Assembly (NCBI RefSeq): GCF_910578445.1
Contig: NZ_CAJTQC010000001.1
Coordinates: 3,919 to 67,918 of the forward strand
Source of the DNA: an uncultured Duncaniella sp.
GTDB lineage: Bacteria > Bacteroidota > Bacteroidia > Bacteroidales > Muribaculaceae
DNA length: 64,000 nucleotides
Reading direction: 5' to 3'
The notes under the pieces were generated by a model that saw only the letters and a list, made by a program, of their open reading frames with translations, was not told where the DNA came from and did no database searches. Positions within the stretch are counted from its first letter, which is position 1. Each line of letters starts with the position of its first letter. Shown piece by piece: positions 34,049-43,486 of this stretch. A program made the position numbers and the translations under genes.

Positions 34049-35530
34049 TCAGCCAAGTTCCGCAAAAGTCACCACCGGATTCAGCGCGGCAGCCGTGTCG
34101 TCAGGCTTGCGGATTGGAGTTTCGAGAGGTGCGTTCTTAACCGTTTCAGGGTCTTCTGCCGCCTCGCGGGCGATATCGCGCATAACCGCGATGAATTCAT
34201 CAAGAGTCTCCTTGCTTTCCGTTTCGGTAGGCTCTATCATCAGCGATTCATGGAAAAGAAGCGGGAAATAGATTGTCGGTGCATGGAAACCATGATCAAG
34301 AAGACGCTTGGCCACATTAAGAGTGGTGACTCCGGTCGATTTGTCGGCAAGACCGTCGAACACAAATTCGTGTTTGCACACACGGTCAATCGGCAGAGCA
34401 TACAAATCGCGCAAGGATTCCTTGATATAATTCGCATTTAAAGTGGCGAGTGTGCCTGCAAGTTTCAGACCGTCGCGACCGAGTGAAAGAATATAGGCGA
34501 GCGCACGGAGTTCGACTGCAAAGTTTCCGAGCCACGATGATATGCGTCCGAGGGCGTGAGGCGCTTTCTCTGTACCGAAATCGAGATGGAAAAGCGGATC
34601 GTCGTCACCGCTGTGCTTGACAACGCGCGGATTTGGCAGGAACTGTTCGAGTCCGGCACGAACGCCGACAGGGCCCGCTCCCGGGCCGCCTCCGCCATGA
34701 GGCGTTGAGAAAGTCTTGTGGAGATTGATGTGCATCACATCAAATCCCATGTCACCCGGACGTGCTACTCCAAGAAGCGGATTGAGGTTTGCACCGTCAT
34801 AATATAGAAGTGCACCACAGGCGTGGACTATCTCAGCGATTTCAGGGATATTGTGTTCAAAAATTCCGACCGTATTTGGATTGGTCATCATCACGGCCGC
34901 AATCGTGTCGTCGAGCAGCGGACGGAGAGCTTCGACATCGACAGTTCCGTCAGGCAGACTCTTGACTTCGACAACCTTGAGCCCTGCAACGGCAGCCGAC
35001 GCCGGGTTGGTTCCGTGAGCCGAATCAGGAACTATCACTTTTGTGCGCTTCATGTCGCCACGGCTTTCATGATAGGCACGTATAACCATCAGTCCTGTCA
35101 ATTCGCCGTGAGCGCCGGCATAGGGATTGAGTGTAAACTCTGCCATACCGCCAATCTCACACAGCATGCGCTGTAAGGTATAGTATGCTTCGAGCGCACC
35201 TTGAACCGTAGCTGACGGCTGGAATGGATGCAACGCCGTGAAAGCCGGGAGCGAAGCCATTTCCTCGTTGATTTTCGGATTATATTTCATGGTGCAAGAG
35301 CCCAGTGGATAAAATCCGGTATCGACACCAAAGTTATTGGTCGACATATTGTTGTAGTGTCTGACCACTGTCAGTTCATCTACTTCTGGTAGCTGCGGAG
35401 CATTTTGGCGCAGCAAATCGGCCGGAAGAACCGAAAGCGCGTCATCACAACCGTTTGATGGCAGACTATAGCCCTGACGTCCCGGACGTGAGAGCTCAAA
35501 AATTACTTTTCCGTAATATTTCTTATTCAT
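34049..35530 (-). CDS. gcvPB: Glycine dehydrogenase (decarboxylating) subunit 2
   Basis: A 493-residue PLP-binding half of the P protein, which decarboxylates glycine and passes the aminomethyl group to lipoylated GcvH. The PLP-lysine region is NLHKTFSTPHGGGGPGAGPVG, with the lysine in HKTFS. Segments VPDSAHGTNPASA and NPNTVGIFE are standard. Many bacteria have one fused P protein near 950 residues; here it is split in two, as in Firmicutes and Bacteroidetes. It starts 15 bp after gcvPA ends. Confidence 0.96.
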   Translation of the reverse strand: MNKKYYGKVIFELSRPGRQGYSLPSNGCDDALSVLPADLLRQNAPQLPEVDELTVVRHYNNMSTNNFGVDTGFYPLGSCTMKYNPKINEEMASLPAFTALHPFQPSATVQGALEAYYTLQRMLCEIGGMAEFTLNPYAGAHGELTGLMVIRAYHESRGDMKRTKVIVPDSAHGTNPASAAVAGLKVVEVKSLPDGTVDVEALRPLLDDTIAAVMMTNPNTVGIFEHNIPEIAEIVHACGALLYYDGANLNPLLGVARPGDMGFDVMHINLHKTFSTPHGGGGPGAGPVGVRAGLEQFLPNPRVVKHSGDDDPLFHLDFGTEKAPHALGRISSWLGNFAVELRALAYILSLGRDGLKLAGTLATLNANYIKESLRDLYALPIDRVCKHEFVFDGLADKSTGVTTLNVAKRLLDHGFHAPTIYFPLLFHESLMIEPTETESKETLDEFIAVMRDIAREAAEDPETVKNAPLETPIRKPDDTAAALNPVVTFAELG

Positions 35531-35545
35531 GTTTTCGGGACATCA

Positions 35546-36934
35546 TCAGTTTGACATTTCATTTGCTGCGACACCGCCGTTCATTGCTGGAACAGTCGCT
35601 TTTGAGAATGTTTCGGCACGCCATACATATCGGTCGATTTCTTCTTTGGTACGTGTTTCGGTGACACATACAAGAAGTTCGTCTTCCGAAATCATCACTC
35701 CGGGTAAACAACCGCATGAATTGCATACCTCCACAAAGTCGGCAAGCTTGACTTCTCCCTTGAATCGCACTACGAATTCATTGAGGAAGGGTTTGTCGGG
35801 ATATTTCAATTCAAACGCTCCGGTTTCAACAAGCCGTGATGCAAGATAGTGAGCGCCTGCAGCCGACAGTTCGTTGACTTCACGCAGTCCCTTTGCTCCC
35901 ATCAGTGACAGATACATGGCTACGTAAAGAGCCATCAGTCCTTGGTTGGAGCAGATGTTTGATGTGGCTTTGTCACGACGGATGTGTTGTTCGCGAGCCT
36001 GAAGGGTCAGCACAAACACACGTCGACCATCGGCATCGGTCGTAGCGCCTACTATACGTCCCGGGAGCTTACGGATTAGAGCTTTACTGCAACAGATGTA
36101 TCCCAGATAAGGGCCACCGAAATTAAGGGGCATACCAAGAGACTGAGCCTCACCGGCAGCAATGTCAGCCCCCCATTCACCGGGAGTGCGTATGACTCCG
36201 AGAGCCGACGCAGGCGCAGTCATGATAAGAAGCGCTTTGGCAGCGTGAACCATATCGGCCACACCGGTATAGTCTTCAAGTATTCCATAGAAATTCGGAG
36301 TCGCTAAAATCACTCCGGCAACATCGCCATCAGCAAGCATCTCGCGCATTGCATCGAGGTCGGTGACACCATCTTTTTCCGCGATAGTATCCACCCGGAC
36401 TCCGTGGTAATGGGCATATGTATCTATTACTTCGCGGTAAATCGGATTGAGTGTCGCCGAGACGAGTACGCGGTTTTTCCTTCTGGCATGACTTACAGCC
36501 ATAAGCATTGCTTCGGCTACAGCGGTAGTGCCGTCATACATTGAAGCATTCGAAACCTCCATACCGGTCAACTGTGTCATCATCGACTGGTATTCGAAAA
36601 TGTATTGCAGCGTACCCTGTGAAATTTCCGGCTGATATGGAGTATAGGCAGTCAGAAATTCGGAGCGCGATGCAAGCGACTGCACGACAGCCGGCGTATA
36701 GTGGTCATAGAAGCCTGCTCCGGCAAAACATGTCAGAGGCTGATTGCGAACGGCAAGTTCCTCAAAAAAATCGCGGACCTCTTTTTCGCTCATCTGAGGC
36801 TGAAGGTCATAATCACGCTTCAGTTTCAGGCTTTCGGGGACATCGGCATAAAGCTCGTCAAGGCTTTTCATGTTGCAGCGTTCAAGCATCGACGCGATGT
36901 CCTCGGGAGTATGTGGAAAATATCTGTGGGTCAC
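35546..36934 (-). CDS. gcvPA: Glycine dehydrogenase (decarboxylating) subunit 1
   Basis: The N-terminal half of the split P protein, about 462 residues. HRYFPHTPEDIASML is the family's start region, and AGAGFYDHYTPAVV, SNASMYDGTTAVAEAM and EWGADIAAGEAQSLG are conserved blocks. The frame stays open to an ATG at 37045, but that would add 37 residues unlike the family and run into gcvH. The GTG at 36934, directly before THRYFPHT, gives the expected length, so I chose it; the exact start is uncertain. It forms a heterotetramer with GcvPB. Confidence 0.93.
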   Translation of the reverse strand: MTHRYFPHTPEDIASMLERCNMKSLDELYADVPESLKLKRDYDLQPQMSEKEVRDFFEELAVRNQPLTCFAGAGFYDHYTPAVVQSLASRSEFLTAYTPYQPEISQGTLQYIFEYQSMMTQLTGMEVSNASMYDGTTAVAEAMLMAVSHARRKNRVLVSATLNPIYREVIDTYAHYHGVRVDTIAEKDGVTDLDAMREMLADGDVAGVILATPNFYGILEDYTGVADMVHAAKALLIMTAPASALGVIRTPGEWGADIAAGEAQSLGMPLNFGGPYLGYICCSKALIRKLPGRIVGATTDADGRRVFVLTLQAREQHIRRDKATSNICSNQGLMALYVAMYLSLMGAKGLREVNELSAAGAHYLASRLVETGAFELKYPDKPFLNEFVVRFKGEVKLADFVEVCNSCGCLPGVMISEDELLVCVTETRTKEEIDRYVWRAETFSKATVPAMNGGVAANEMSN

Positions 36935-37001
36935 TTTATGGTAGTTCGTAAATTGTAAGACAGAATGATTCTTAACAGGTGGTGGAGACAGGGCGTTTCT
37001 A

Positions 37002-37379
37002 TCAATGCTTTTCAGCTTCGCAGTGTGCGCGGTATGCCTCTTCATCCATAAGATTGTCGAGTTCTGACGGGTCGGTCAGCTCGATTTTGACAATCCAGTT
37101 GGCCATAGCATCCTCGTTGATGAGACGCGGGTTGTCTATGAGCTGTTCGTTTGACTCGATGACAGCACCGCTTACCGGAGCAAACAGGTCGCTTGCTGCC
37201 TTGACGCTCTCAACCGCACCGAATTCCTCGCCGGCCTCAAGGTCGTCGCCTTGCTCGGGCATGTCGACGTAAACAACGTTTCCGAGTGCATGCTGGGCAT
37301 AGTCGCTGATGCCGATATAACCGATATTGCCGTCAACAGTTACATATTCGTGTGTGGGAGAATAATATGTCTTGCTCAT
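37002..37379 (-). CDS. gcvH: Glycine cleavage system H protein
   Basis: A 125-residue carrier that shuttles the aminomethyl group on a lipoyl arm. The lipoyl-lysine is Lys60 in FGAVESVKAASDL, the beta-hairpin context is intact, and the start MSKTYYSPTHEYV is usual. Lipoylation is presumably carried out by the ligase encoded at the head of this operon. It lies 47 bp downstream of gcvT and about 70 bp before gcvPA. Confidence 0.97.
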   Translation of the reverse strand: MSKTYYSPTHEYVTVDGNIGYIGISDYAQHALGNVVYVDMPEQGDDLEAGEEFGAVESVKAASDLFAPVSGAVIESNEQLIDNPRLINEDAMANWIVKIELTDPSELDNLMDEEAYRAHCEAEKH

Positions 37380-37426
37380 AATTATTTTAGTTTTAGAAGT
37401 GATAAATTGATGTTTAGTATTTCTGG

Positions 37427-38524
37427 TTATTTCTTATAAGATTTCTTGTAGAACTTTTTAGCTACGACTTTTGCAGGGAAAGTCTTGCGACGGATTCGTA
37501 TTTTAAGTTCATTGTCCTTGACAGCATATTTTGTTTCAATCAATGCCGCCGCAATGCTCTTGTCGACTGAAATTCCGCGATAGCCTGTTGTTACGTAGCC
37601 GATCACCTCGTCATCGGCATTGAGCACCTCATAACCGTGACGTGGAATAGCACGGTCCATAAGCTCAAGCCCTACAAGTTTGCGAGGCGCGCCTTCTGCC
37701 TTCTGACGTGCTATGACATCACGGCCGATGAACTCAGGTTTGTCAAGTTTGACAAACATTGACAGGCAAGCCTCTACGGGAGTTATATCGTCGGCAAGTT
37801 CGTCGCCATAGAGAGGCAGCCCGACTTCAAAACGGAGAGTGTCACGGCAACCGAGACCGCATGGAACAACCTTACCCGATTCGATAAGCTTATCCCACAG
37901 TTTCCGGGTGGTCTCATGAGTGGCATATATTTCAAATCCGTCTTCACCGGTGTAGCCTGTGCGGCTGACAATCATCGGTGTACCCTCATAGTCAAGTTCC
38001 TTGAACGTATAGAATGTGAGTTCCTTACATGGAATGCCCAATATGTTTTCAAGAGCTGCTTCCGCTTCAGGACCTTGCACGGCTATCTCGCCTGTCGTAT
38101 CGCTGATATTTTCGACATTTACATCAAACGCTTTGGCCTGTTCCTCAATCCACGCCACATCCTTGGCGATGTTCGAGGCATTGATGACAAGCAGAAAACT
38201 GTTCTCGCCACGTTTGTAGACAAGGAGATCGTCGACCACTCCTCCCTCATGATTGAGCATCATTCCATAGAGTATGCCACCGTCATGAAGAGGGACGACA
38301 TCGTTTGAGAAAATATAGTTCACAAATTTCTCGGCCTCTGAGCCGGTCACTGTCACTTCGCCCATATGCGAGACATCAAAAACACCGCAGGCATTGCGGA
38401 CAGCGTTGTGCTCTTCGACGATACCTGAATACTGTATCGGCATGTCAAAACCTCCGAACGGACTCATTTGAGCTCCGAGACTGACGTGTCTGTCATGAAG
38501 GCATGTTTTTCTTAATTCTTCCAT
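37427..38524 (-). CDS. gcvT: Aminomethyltransferase (glycine cleavage T protein)
   Basis: A 365-residue folate enzyme that releases ammonia from the aminomethyl-lipoyl arm and forms methylene-tetrahydrofolate. Typical segments are FGGFDMPIQYSGIVEEHNAVR, cut here for length, VFDVSHMGE, and the folate-site SRTGYTGEDGFEIY. The C-terminus is unusually lysine-rich (AKKFYKKSYKK), a feature also seen in other Bacteroidales. It is the second gene of the operon. Confidence 0.96.
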   Translation of the reverse strand: MEELRKTCLHDRHVSLGAQMSPFGGFDMPIQYSGIVEEHNAVRNACGVFDVSHMGEVTVTGSEAEKFVNYIFSNDVVPLHDGGILYGMMLNHEGGVVDDLLVYKRGENSFLLVINASNIAKDVAWIEEQAKAFDVNVENISDTTGEIAVQGPEAEAALENILGIPCKELTFYTFKELDYEGTPMIVSRTGYTGEDGFEIYATHETTRKLWDKLIESGKVVPCGLGCRDTLRFEVGLPLYGDELADDITPVEACLSMFVKLDKPEFIGRDVIARQKAEGAPRKLVGLELMDRAIPRHGYEVLNADDEVIGYVTTGYRGISVDKSIAAALIETKYAVKDNELKIRIRRKTFPAKVVAKKFYKKSYKK

Positions 38525-38574
38525 TTTAGGATTGGTATTTTAAGGTATTTATTAATCTGAATTGTTTACTGTTG

Positions 38575-39555
38575 TCAGAATATCAGGTTGACGAACTTTT
38601 CAATCGTCATTCCGGGAATCAACGCGTTGAGGTCAGTTTCTCTCAGAGCGTTATTTACAGACTCTCTCTCATAGGCGATGCTGATAATGGCTTTTGATAT
38701 CTCAGCCTCCGCATCGGAATTTTCCAGAAAATCACCGGTGAGGACGAGCGATTCAATAAGCCCTTTTGACACCGTGAGATTAACGCTTATCTCCCCTATT
38801 CCATCTATCCTCTCGCTATGCTCGACAGTCCCTCTTGGATTTTTTCCTGCAAGCCATGCGGGTGCATAGTATTCCTGCTCGATTTCTTCAATTGCGCGGA
38901 TATCGTCATCGGTAAGGACAAGAGTATTCCCGTTGTTGGCAACTGTTTTGAGTATATGGTCAAGGAAATCGGAAATCGAAAGTTGTGGAATGTGTTCCCT
39001 GATTGTCGTCACCCTGCTACGGGCAGACTGCACACCATGCGAAGCAAGTTTTGTTTTTGAGGGTCTGAGAGTGTTTGCCATCAAAACGGGATCGTAATCA
39101 TAGAGCATTGTCCCGTGCACTATGCTTCGTCCCGGAAGATGATAGTAGGCATTGCCCGACACTTTGCGGTCGCCTATCAATATATCATTTCGGGAATTAT
39201 CAGAAGCATCAAGGCCAAGAGCCCTTAGCGCAGCAGCAACCATCGAGGTATACTCACTAAATGTGCTACATACATCATCCGATGACGTCACATATGAGAA
39301 CATGATATTATTCATGTCAGCCACCACAGCTCCACCACCACTCTTACGGCGGAAAATTTCAACACCGTTATCATGGCAATAGTCCACGTTGATTTCTTTT
39401 TCGAGCAACTGGTTTCTTCCGATGATGACAGATGGATTTACCTGCCATGCAAAGAAAAAATCCCTGTCCGGATAACGTTTGGCCAGATATTCTTCCTCTG
39501 CGAGATAGAAAGCCAGTTTGCGTGGTTGGGTGTCATTTATTATGACTAAGTCCAT
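38575..39555 (-). CDS. lplA: Lipoate-protein ligase
   Basis: A 326-residue LplA/LipB-fold enzyme that activates lipoate with ATP and attaches it to the GcvH lysine. Motifs include VIIGRNQ, then RRKSGGGAVVADMNNIMFS and DILIGDRKVSGNAYY, with the catalytic lysine in GDRKVSGNA. A C-terminal accessory domain (about 250-326) is present. As first gene of the glycine-cleavage operon it couples lipoate salvage to its main client. A -7-like box TACTTTTG (complement of 39604-39611) lies about 50 bp upstream. Confidence 0.93.
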   Translation of the reverse strand: MDLVIINDTQPRKLAFYLAEEEYLAKRYPDRDFFFAWQVNPSVIIGRNQLLEKEINVDYCHDNGVEIFRRKSGGGAVVADMNNIMFSYVTSSDDVCSTFSEYTSMVAAALRALGLDASDNSRNDILIGDRKVSGNAYYHLPGRSIVHGTMLYDYDPVLMANTLRPSKTKLASHGVQSARSRVTTIREHIPQLSISDFLDHILKTVANNGNTLVLTDDDIRAIEEIEQEYYAPAWLAGKNPRGTVEHSERIDGIGEISVNLTVSKGLIESLVLTGDFLENSDAEAEISKAIISIAYERESVNNALRETDLNALIPGMTIEKFVNLIF

Positions 39556-39603
39556 ATTGATATAGATGTATGGTTAACTTGACTGAAAAGATTCAGGACA
39601 CTG

Positions 39604-39611
39604 CAAAAGTA
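39604..39611 (-). promoter_or_regulatory. -7 box of the lplA-gcv operon
   Basis: The complement reads TACTTTTG, matching TAnnTTTG. No -33 TTG occurs at 19-21 bp, so the promoter assignment is partial. No glycine-riboswitch-like tandem structure is visible in the surrounding 300 bp. Confidence 0.4.
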
Positions 39612-39773
39612 ATAAATTTTAAATATAAAACTAACGAAACGTCAAAAAAATTCAGCAAAAAGATTTAGAATCAAAATTCATGACAATAAAGCGCCCGTGG
39701 CAAGCGTTTATGAGATAAAACAAGTGCCTTTCATTGCGACACATTATAATAATATTCGGTTATAATAATTAGT

Positions 39774-39941
39774 ATGCCTATGAATAAAAATTTTACTCCT
39801 GAACCCACGTTTCCCCACGTTATCACCGAAACAAAACAGCGGCCGAAAAAAATCACGCTCGCAAAAATCCGTCAGTTTGCACGGGCCTATACATTTGCTC
39901 CCGTAGAAATACCGGCTCTTGGGAATATTGTGGCTAACTAA
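39774..39941 (+). CDS. Small protein of 55 residues, unannotated type
   Basis: An open frame of 55 codons; a second in-frame ATG at 39780 would give 53. The product is basic and Pro-rich at the front (MNKNFTPEPTFPHVI), has a Lys/Arg cluster (KQRPKKITLAKIRQFARAY), and ends PALGNIVAN. The segment KIRQFARAY followed by LG and a hydrophobic C-terminus resembles short Bacteroidales proteins I have seen, but I cannot name a family. It precedes rmuC by 43 bp on the same strand and may be co-transcribed. Confidence 0.55.
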   Translation: MPMNKNFTPEPTFPHVITETKQRPKKITLAKIRQFARAYTFAPVEIPALGNIVAN

Positions 39942-39984
39942 TTGGTTTACATCGCTATTGTCCTGTCCCATTTAGAAATCCAAC

Positions 39985-41388
39985 ATGTTAATTTCAATTG
40001 TTTTCGCATTGGCCATGACGGTCATTGCTGTTATCGAATTCTTTTATTTACGTAAATCATCGTTGAGGACCAATGAGCTCAACGCAGAGAATATGCGTCT
40101 GCAACTGGAGACGGAAAAAGCGCGTGCCGAAGTTCAGAGTTCCATAGCATCACTCACAGCCAGTCTGACAGAATCCCGTAAAAACTGTGACATACTGACT
40201 GAACGTCTGAATATTGCCGTAGAGCAGTTGGCATCGGCTCGCGAAGAGAACTCTTCGCTGCATACTCGCCTTGAACTTCTCGGAGAAGAAATCAATCGAC
40301 GAGAGGAACAGTTTATAAAGCAGGAAGAAAAACGCAAAGAACAGGAGGCTTTGCTCGAAAGTCGGTTCAAGAATCTTGCCAATGACATACTGCGTCAGAA
40401 CACCGCAGACCTGAAGACACAGAACGAGGAACGACTCAGCGAAATCCTTGCACCTTTACGAACAAACATCGACGAATTCCGAAAAACAGTCACAGATACT
40501 TACAATAATGAAGCCCGCGAACGCTTCTCGCTGTCGGAACGAATCAAGGAACTTGTCGATCTGAACCAATCCATCTCTCGGCAGGCCCGCGAATTGTCAG
40601 AGGCTTTGCGCGGCGACAGTAAAGTGCAGGGCGACTGGGGTGAAATGGTGCTTGAATCAATTCTTGAAAATTCCGGACTACAAAAAGGAGTTGAATATTT
40701 CACACAATCGACCACCGACAGCGACGGCAATGTCCTGCGTAATGAAGACGGGACAATGTTGCGTCCGGATGTCGTTGTGAAATATCCCGACGGCCGTTTC
40801 GTAGTGATCGACTCAAAAGTCTCGCTGACGGCATTTGTCGATTATGCCAATGCCGATAATGATGAAATCCGCGATGGAGCAGCCATGCGTCATGTACGGT
40901 CTGTCAAGAAGCATATCGATGAACTTGCCCGCAAACGCTATCAAGAATACGTTGGCGACGCGAAACTTGATTTCGTCATGATGTTCATCCCTAATGAACC
41001 GGCCTATATCGCTGCGATGCGTCTTGACCCGTCATTGTGGCAGGAGGCTTATGACCGTCAGGTACTCATCGTCTCCCCCACCCATCTCGTTTCGGGACTC
41101 AAGCTCATCGCACAGCTCTGGAGTCGTGACCGCCATACGAAAAATGCAATCACAATTGCGGAAGAAGCCGGCAAGATGTATGATAAGTTTGCCGACTTCA
41201 CAAAAGACATGGAACGGATAGAAAAGGCTCTTGGCACAACCCGCAAAGCATACGACGACGCCATGACCAAATTGACCACCGGCACGGGAAATCTTGTAAA
41301 CCGCGCTCTGAATCTCCAGAAACTTGGGGTGAAAGCTTCAAAACAGCTTGCGGCTTCCACTCTTAAAGAGACCAATAACGACGAATAA
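39985..41388 (+). CDS. rmuC: DNA recombination protein RmuC
   Basis: A 467-residue protein with an N-terminal membrane anchor (residues 1-17), a long coiled coil (about 20-150, many Glu/Lys heptads), and the RmuC nuclease-like domain (about 165-430). Supporting blocks are KVQGDWGEMVLESILENSGL, LRPDVVVKYPDGRFVVIDSK and MMFIPNEPAYIAAM, where the D-x-K element of a PD-(D/E)XK core appears in VVIDSK. RmuC limits inversion between short repeats in E. coli; its molecular action is unresolved. Confidence 0.95.
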   Translation: MLISIVFALAMTVIAVIEFFYLRKSSLRTNELNAENMRLQLETEKARAEVQSSIASLTASLTESRKNCDILTERLNIAVEQLASAREENSSLHTRLELLGEEINRREEQFIKQEEKRKEQEALLESRFKNLANDILRQNTADLKTQNEERLSEILAPLRTNIDEFRKTVTDTYNNEARERFSLSERIKELVDLNQSISRQARELSEALRGDSKVQGDWGEMVLESILENSGLQKGVEYFTQSTTDSDGNVLRNEDGTMLRPDVVVKYPDGRFVVIDSKVSLTAFVDYANADNDEIRDGAAMRHVRSVKKHIDELARKRYQEYVGDAKLDFVMMFIPNEPAYIAAMRLDPSLWQEAYDRQVLIVSPTHLVSGLKLIAQLWSRDRHTKNAITIAEEAGKMYDKFADFTKDMERIEKALGTTRKAYDDAMTKLTTGTGNLVNRALNLQKLGVKASKQLAASTLKETNNDE

Positions 41389-41406
41389 CATAGGTTACAA
41401 GCTATT

Positions 41407-41455
41407 TTTTTTACTCTCTTTAGCGGCTATGACGGTTGTTAAAGAGAGTAAAAAA
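41407..41455. repeat. Perfect 16-bp inverted repeat after rmuC
   Basis: TTTTTTACTCTCTTTA (41407-41422) and its exact complement (41440-41455) enclose a 17-nt loop. The T-run is on the 5' side and the A-run on the 3' side in both directions, so it is not a standard intrinsic terminator. It lies 25 bp before the next start codon at 41480. Confidence 0.7.
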
Positions 41456-41479
41456 TATAAACTAAATTCGAACGTATTT

Positions 41480-41986
41480 ATGAGTAATCACCAGATAGAA
41501 ACCGCGTCTACAGACCTTATTGAAGAGCTTCACTACGAGCCGGTGAGTCCGAAATTTAAATCAGTCCAGATTGCAAGTGCGGTCATCGCCTATTCCTTAT
41601 TGGCAGCTCTCGCACTGTTGCTGCTTCTTATCGACGACATCCCTTGGTGGTGCGTTGCTGCCGAAACAGTGATTGTCGTATCTTTCATCATCAATCTTAC
41701 AATACTCAGGGAAGCATATAAGTTAAAGGGATATGCTCTCCGCAAGCATGACATCACTTACCGTGGAGGAGTGATATTTCCAAAAATTACAACAGTGCCA
41801 TTTGCCAGAATACAACAAGTAAGCATCAAGCAAAATCCCATATCCAGATATTTTGGCCTATGCGCAATCGATATAGTCAACGGGGCCCAAGGTTTGTCAT
41901 CGCTTACCATCCAAGGTCTCACCAAGGAAAAGGCAGACGCAATCAAAAATGCCATAACCCAAAGACTGAATAACAACCATGACTGA
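41480..41986 (+). CDS. Membrane protein with bacterial PH (bPH2/YdbS-like) domain
   Basis: A 168-residue protein with two adjacent membrane segments (about 35-80: SAVIAYSLLAALALLLLLI and VIVVSFIINLTIL) followed by a bPH2 domain (85-160) with ALRKHDITYRGGVIFP and VPFARIQQVSIKQNPISRYFG. I chose the ATG at 41480 because upstream codons cross the inverted repeat. It overlaps the next gene by 8 bp. The pair matches the ydbS-ydbT arrangement; these proteins are linked to membrane stress or bacteriocin sensitivity in some Firmicutes, but function here is unknown. Confidence 0.8.
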   Translation: MSNHQIETASTDLIEELHYEPVSPKFKSVQIASAVIAYSLLAALALLLLLIDDIPWWCVAAETVIVVSFIINLTILREAYKLKGYALRKHDITYRGGVIFPKITTVPFARIQQVSIKQNPISRYFGLCAIDIVNGAQGLSSLTIQGLTKEKADAIKNAITQRLNNNHD

Positions 41987-43466
41987 CTTCTCCGTTCCTC
42001 AGAGAATGAGCCTCAGCGCGTTAGTTATCTATTTTCTGAAGTTCTTCAGACTAACTTTCAACGCCTCGGTCATTTACCTGACATACACGCTATTTCAATC
42101 AGACGGTGATTTCGTCAAAACCATACTGAAGATTGCTGTCACAATCGGTTGCACTGCGCTTTTGGCGTTGATTCTGGCCTCACTGGCGATTTTTAAGATG
42201 AAATTTCATGTCAAAGACGGCAATCTCATCTACCGTCACAATCTGATTAGCCGTGCCACCACCACTATACCTCTCAACCGAATACACACACTGCGCACCA
42301 AGCAGGAGCTTCTCTATCGTCTTCTCGACCTCAGAGGTGTCCTTTTCGATACGCTTGCAGCCAAGGATGAGGAAATAGAGCTCGTGCTCAGCGAATCAGA
42401 TTGGCAAAGTTTGCTTGACCGGATTGAGCGGCAGGAGCGGCCTCAGTCCGATGTCACCGACATGCCACCCGCCTACAATCCATCTTCATCTATCGAATTC
42501 AGCAACAAGAACCTTGTATTTGACGCGCTGTGTCAGAACCACTTGAAAGGAATGGTGGTATTGGGCGGATTTGCATCCGTTGTTTTCAACACACTATCTG
42601 ACTTATCTGACAACAGTTTTGAGTTAATCGAGAGCTACCTCGAATCGCATTTCGACCATTTCGTAGTGTCATGGGTAGGCATAGCCATGATTATGGCGTG
42701 TACCTACATAGTGTCGCTTGTGCTGTGGCTCGGGAAAGTGCTTCTGCGGTACTATAACCTTTCGCTCACCTACGACAACAAGATACTTACTTTCAGCCAC
42801 GGACTTTTTTCACGTCTTAGCAGCCGTTTCACCCGCGATAAGATTTGCACGATATGGATCAAACGCAATTACTTTGAAAAGCGTTTCGGCCTTTCCACAC
42901 TCGCTCTGAAACAGGCACTGAACTCAAGCGCGCAGAAAGAGGATGATAACCTTAAGATTTACGGACACGATTGTTCCGACTTTTTTCTCGGCTGGTGGCT
43001 CGGACAGGACTACGCTTCTGAAGCAGACATCGCCACAGCGAAATCCGGCAAAGGAGTAATCACGCATTCATTGATTCCCGACCTCCTTCTCTCTTCTGTG
43101 GCCATAGTGGTACTTTGTCATTTCGGGCTATACGGTTGGACTATACTTCCGGTCATCTACTTGTCAGTAGGCATACCAAAAGGTATCCTGACGATGCGCC
43201 ACAGCCATATCACTCTCAAAGATTCGTATCTCATCATCAATAACGGACGATTCGCCGAAATAAAGAATTATTTGAAATACGACAACGTTGAGGTCGTGAG
43301 AGTAACCCGGACTCCATTATCGCAGTTCACAGGCCGTGTTTCCCTTTCCATTTCAACGACAGGTTCCACATTTACCATCAGAAGTCTCCGACAGGAACAG
43401 GGCATGGATATTTACGAGCGTCTCCTTGCCAAATCAATCGTCAGCAAGGGAACTGCAAAAGAATAG
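41979..43466 (+). CDS. Membrane protein with repeated bacterial PH domains (YdbT-like)
   Basis: A 495-residue integral membrane protein with about six hydrophobic segments arranged as three TM-pair plus bPH2 units. The PH-like stretches are HVKDGNLIYRHNLISRATTTIP with RIHTLRTKQELLYRLL, LTYDNKILTFSHGLFSR with DKICTIWIKRNYFEKRFGL, and LKDSYLIINNGRFAEIKNYL near the end. This repeat structure is typical of YdbT. It overlaps the shorter YdbS-like gene by 8 bp, so they are co-translated and probably form a complex. It ends at a bidirectional terminator. Confidence 0.82.
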   Translation: MTDFSVPQRMSLSALVIYFLKFFRLTFNASVIYLTYTLFQSDGDFVKTILKIAVTIGCTALLALILASLAIFKMKFHVKDGNLIYRHNLISRATTTIPLNRIHTLRTKQELLYRLLDLRGVLFDTLAAKDEEIELVLSESDWQSLLDRIERQERPQSDVTDMPPAYNPSSSIEFSNKNLVFDALCQNHLKGMVVLGGFASVVFNTLSDLSDNSFELIESYLESHFDHFVVSWVGIAMIMACTYIVSLVLWLGKVLLRYYNLSLTYDNKILTFSHGLFSRLSSRFTRDKICTIWIKRNYFEKRFGLSTLALKQALNSSAQKEDDNLKIYGHDCSDFFLGWWLGQDYASEADIATAKSGKGVITHSLIPDLLLSSVAIVVLCHFGLYGWTILPVIYLSVGIPKGILTMRHSHITLKDSYLIINNGRFAEIKNYLKYDNVEVVRVTRTPLSQFTGRVSLSISTTGSTFTIRSLRQEQGMDIYERLLAKSIVSKGTAKE

Positions 43467-43486
43467 CAATAAAGACTTCTTATCAA

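Noticed and set aside
39556..39773. Glycine riboswitch upstream of the glycine-cleavage operon
   Set aside because: No tandem aptamer-like conserved blocks or terminator-type expression platform could be found in this AT-rich stretch.
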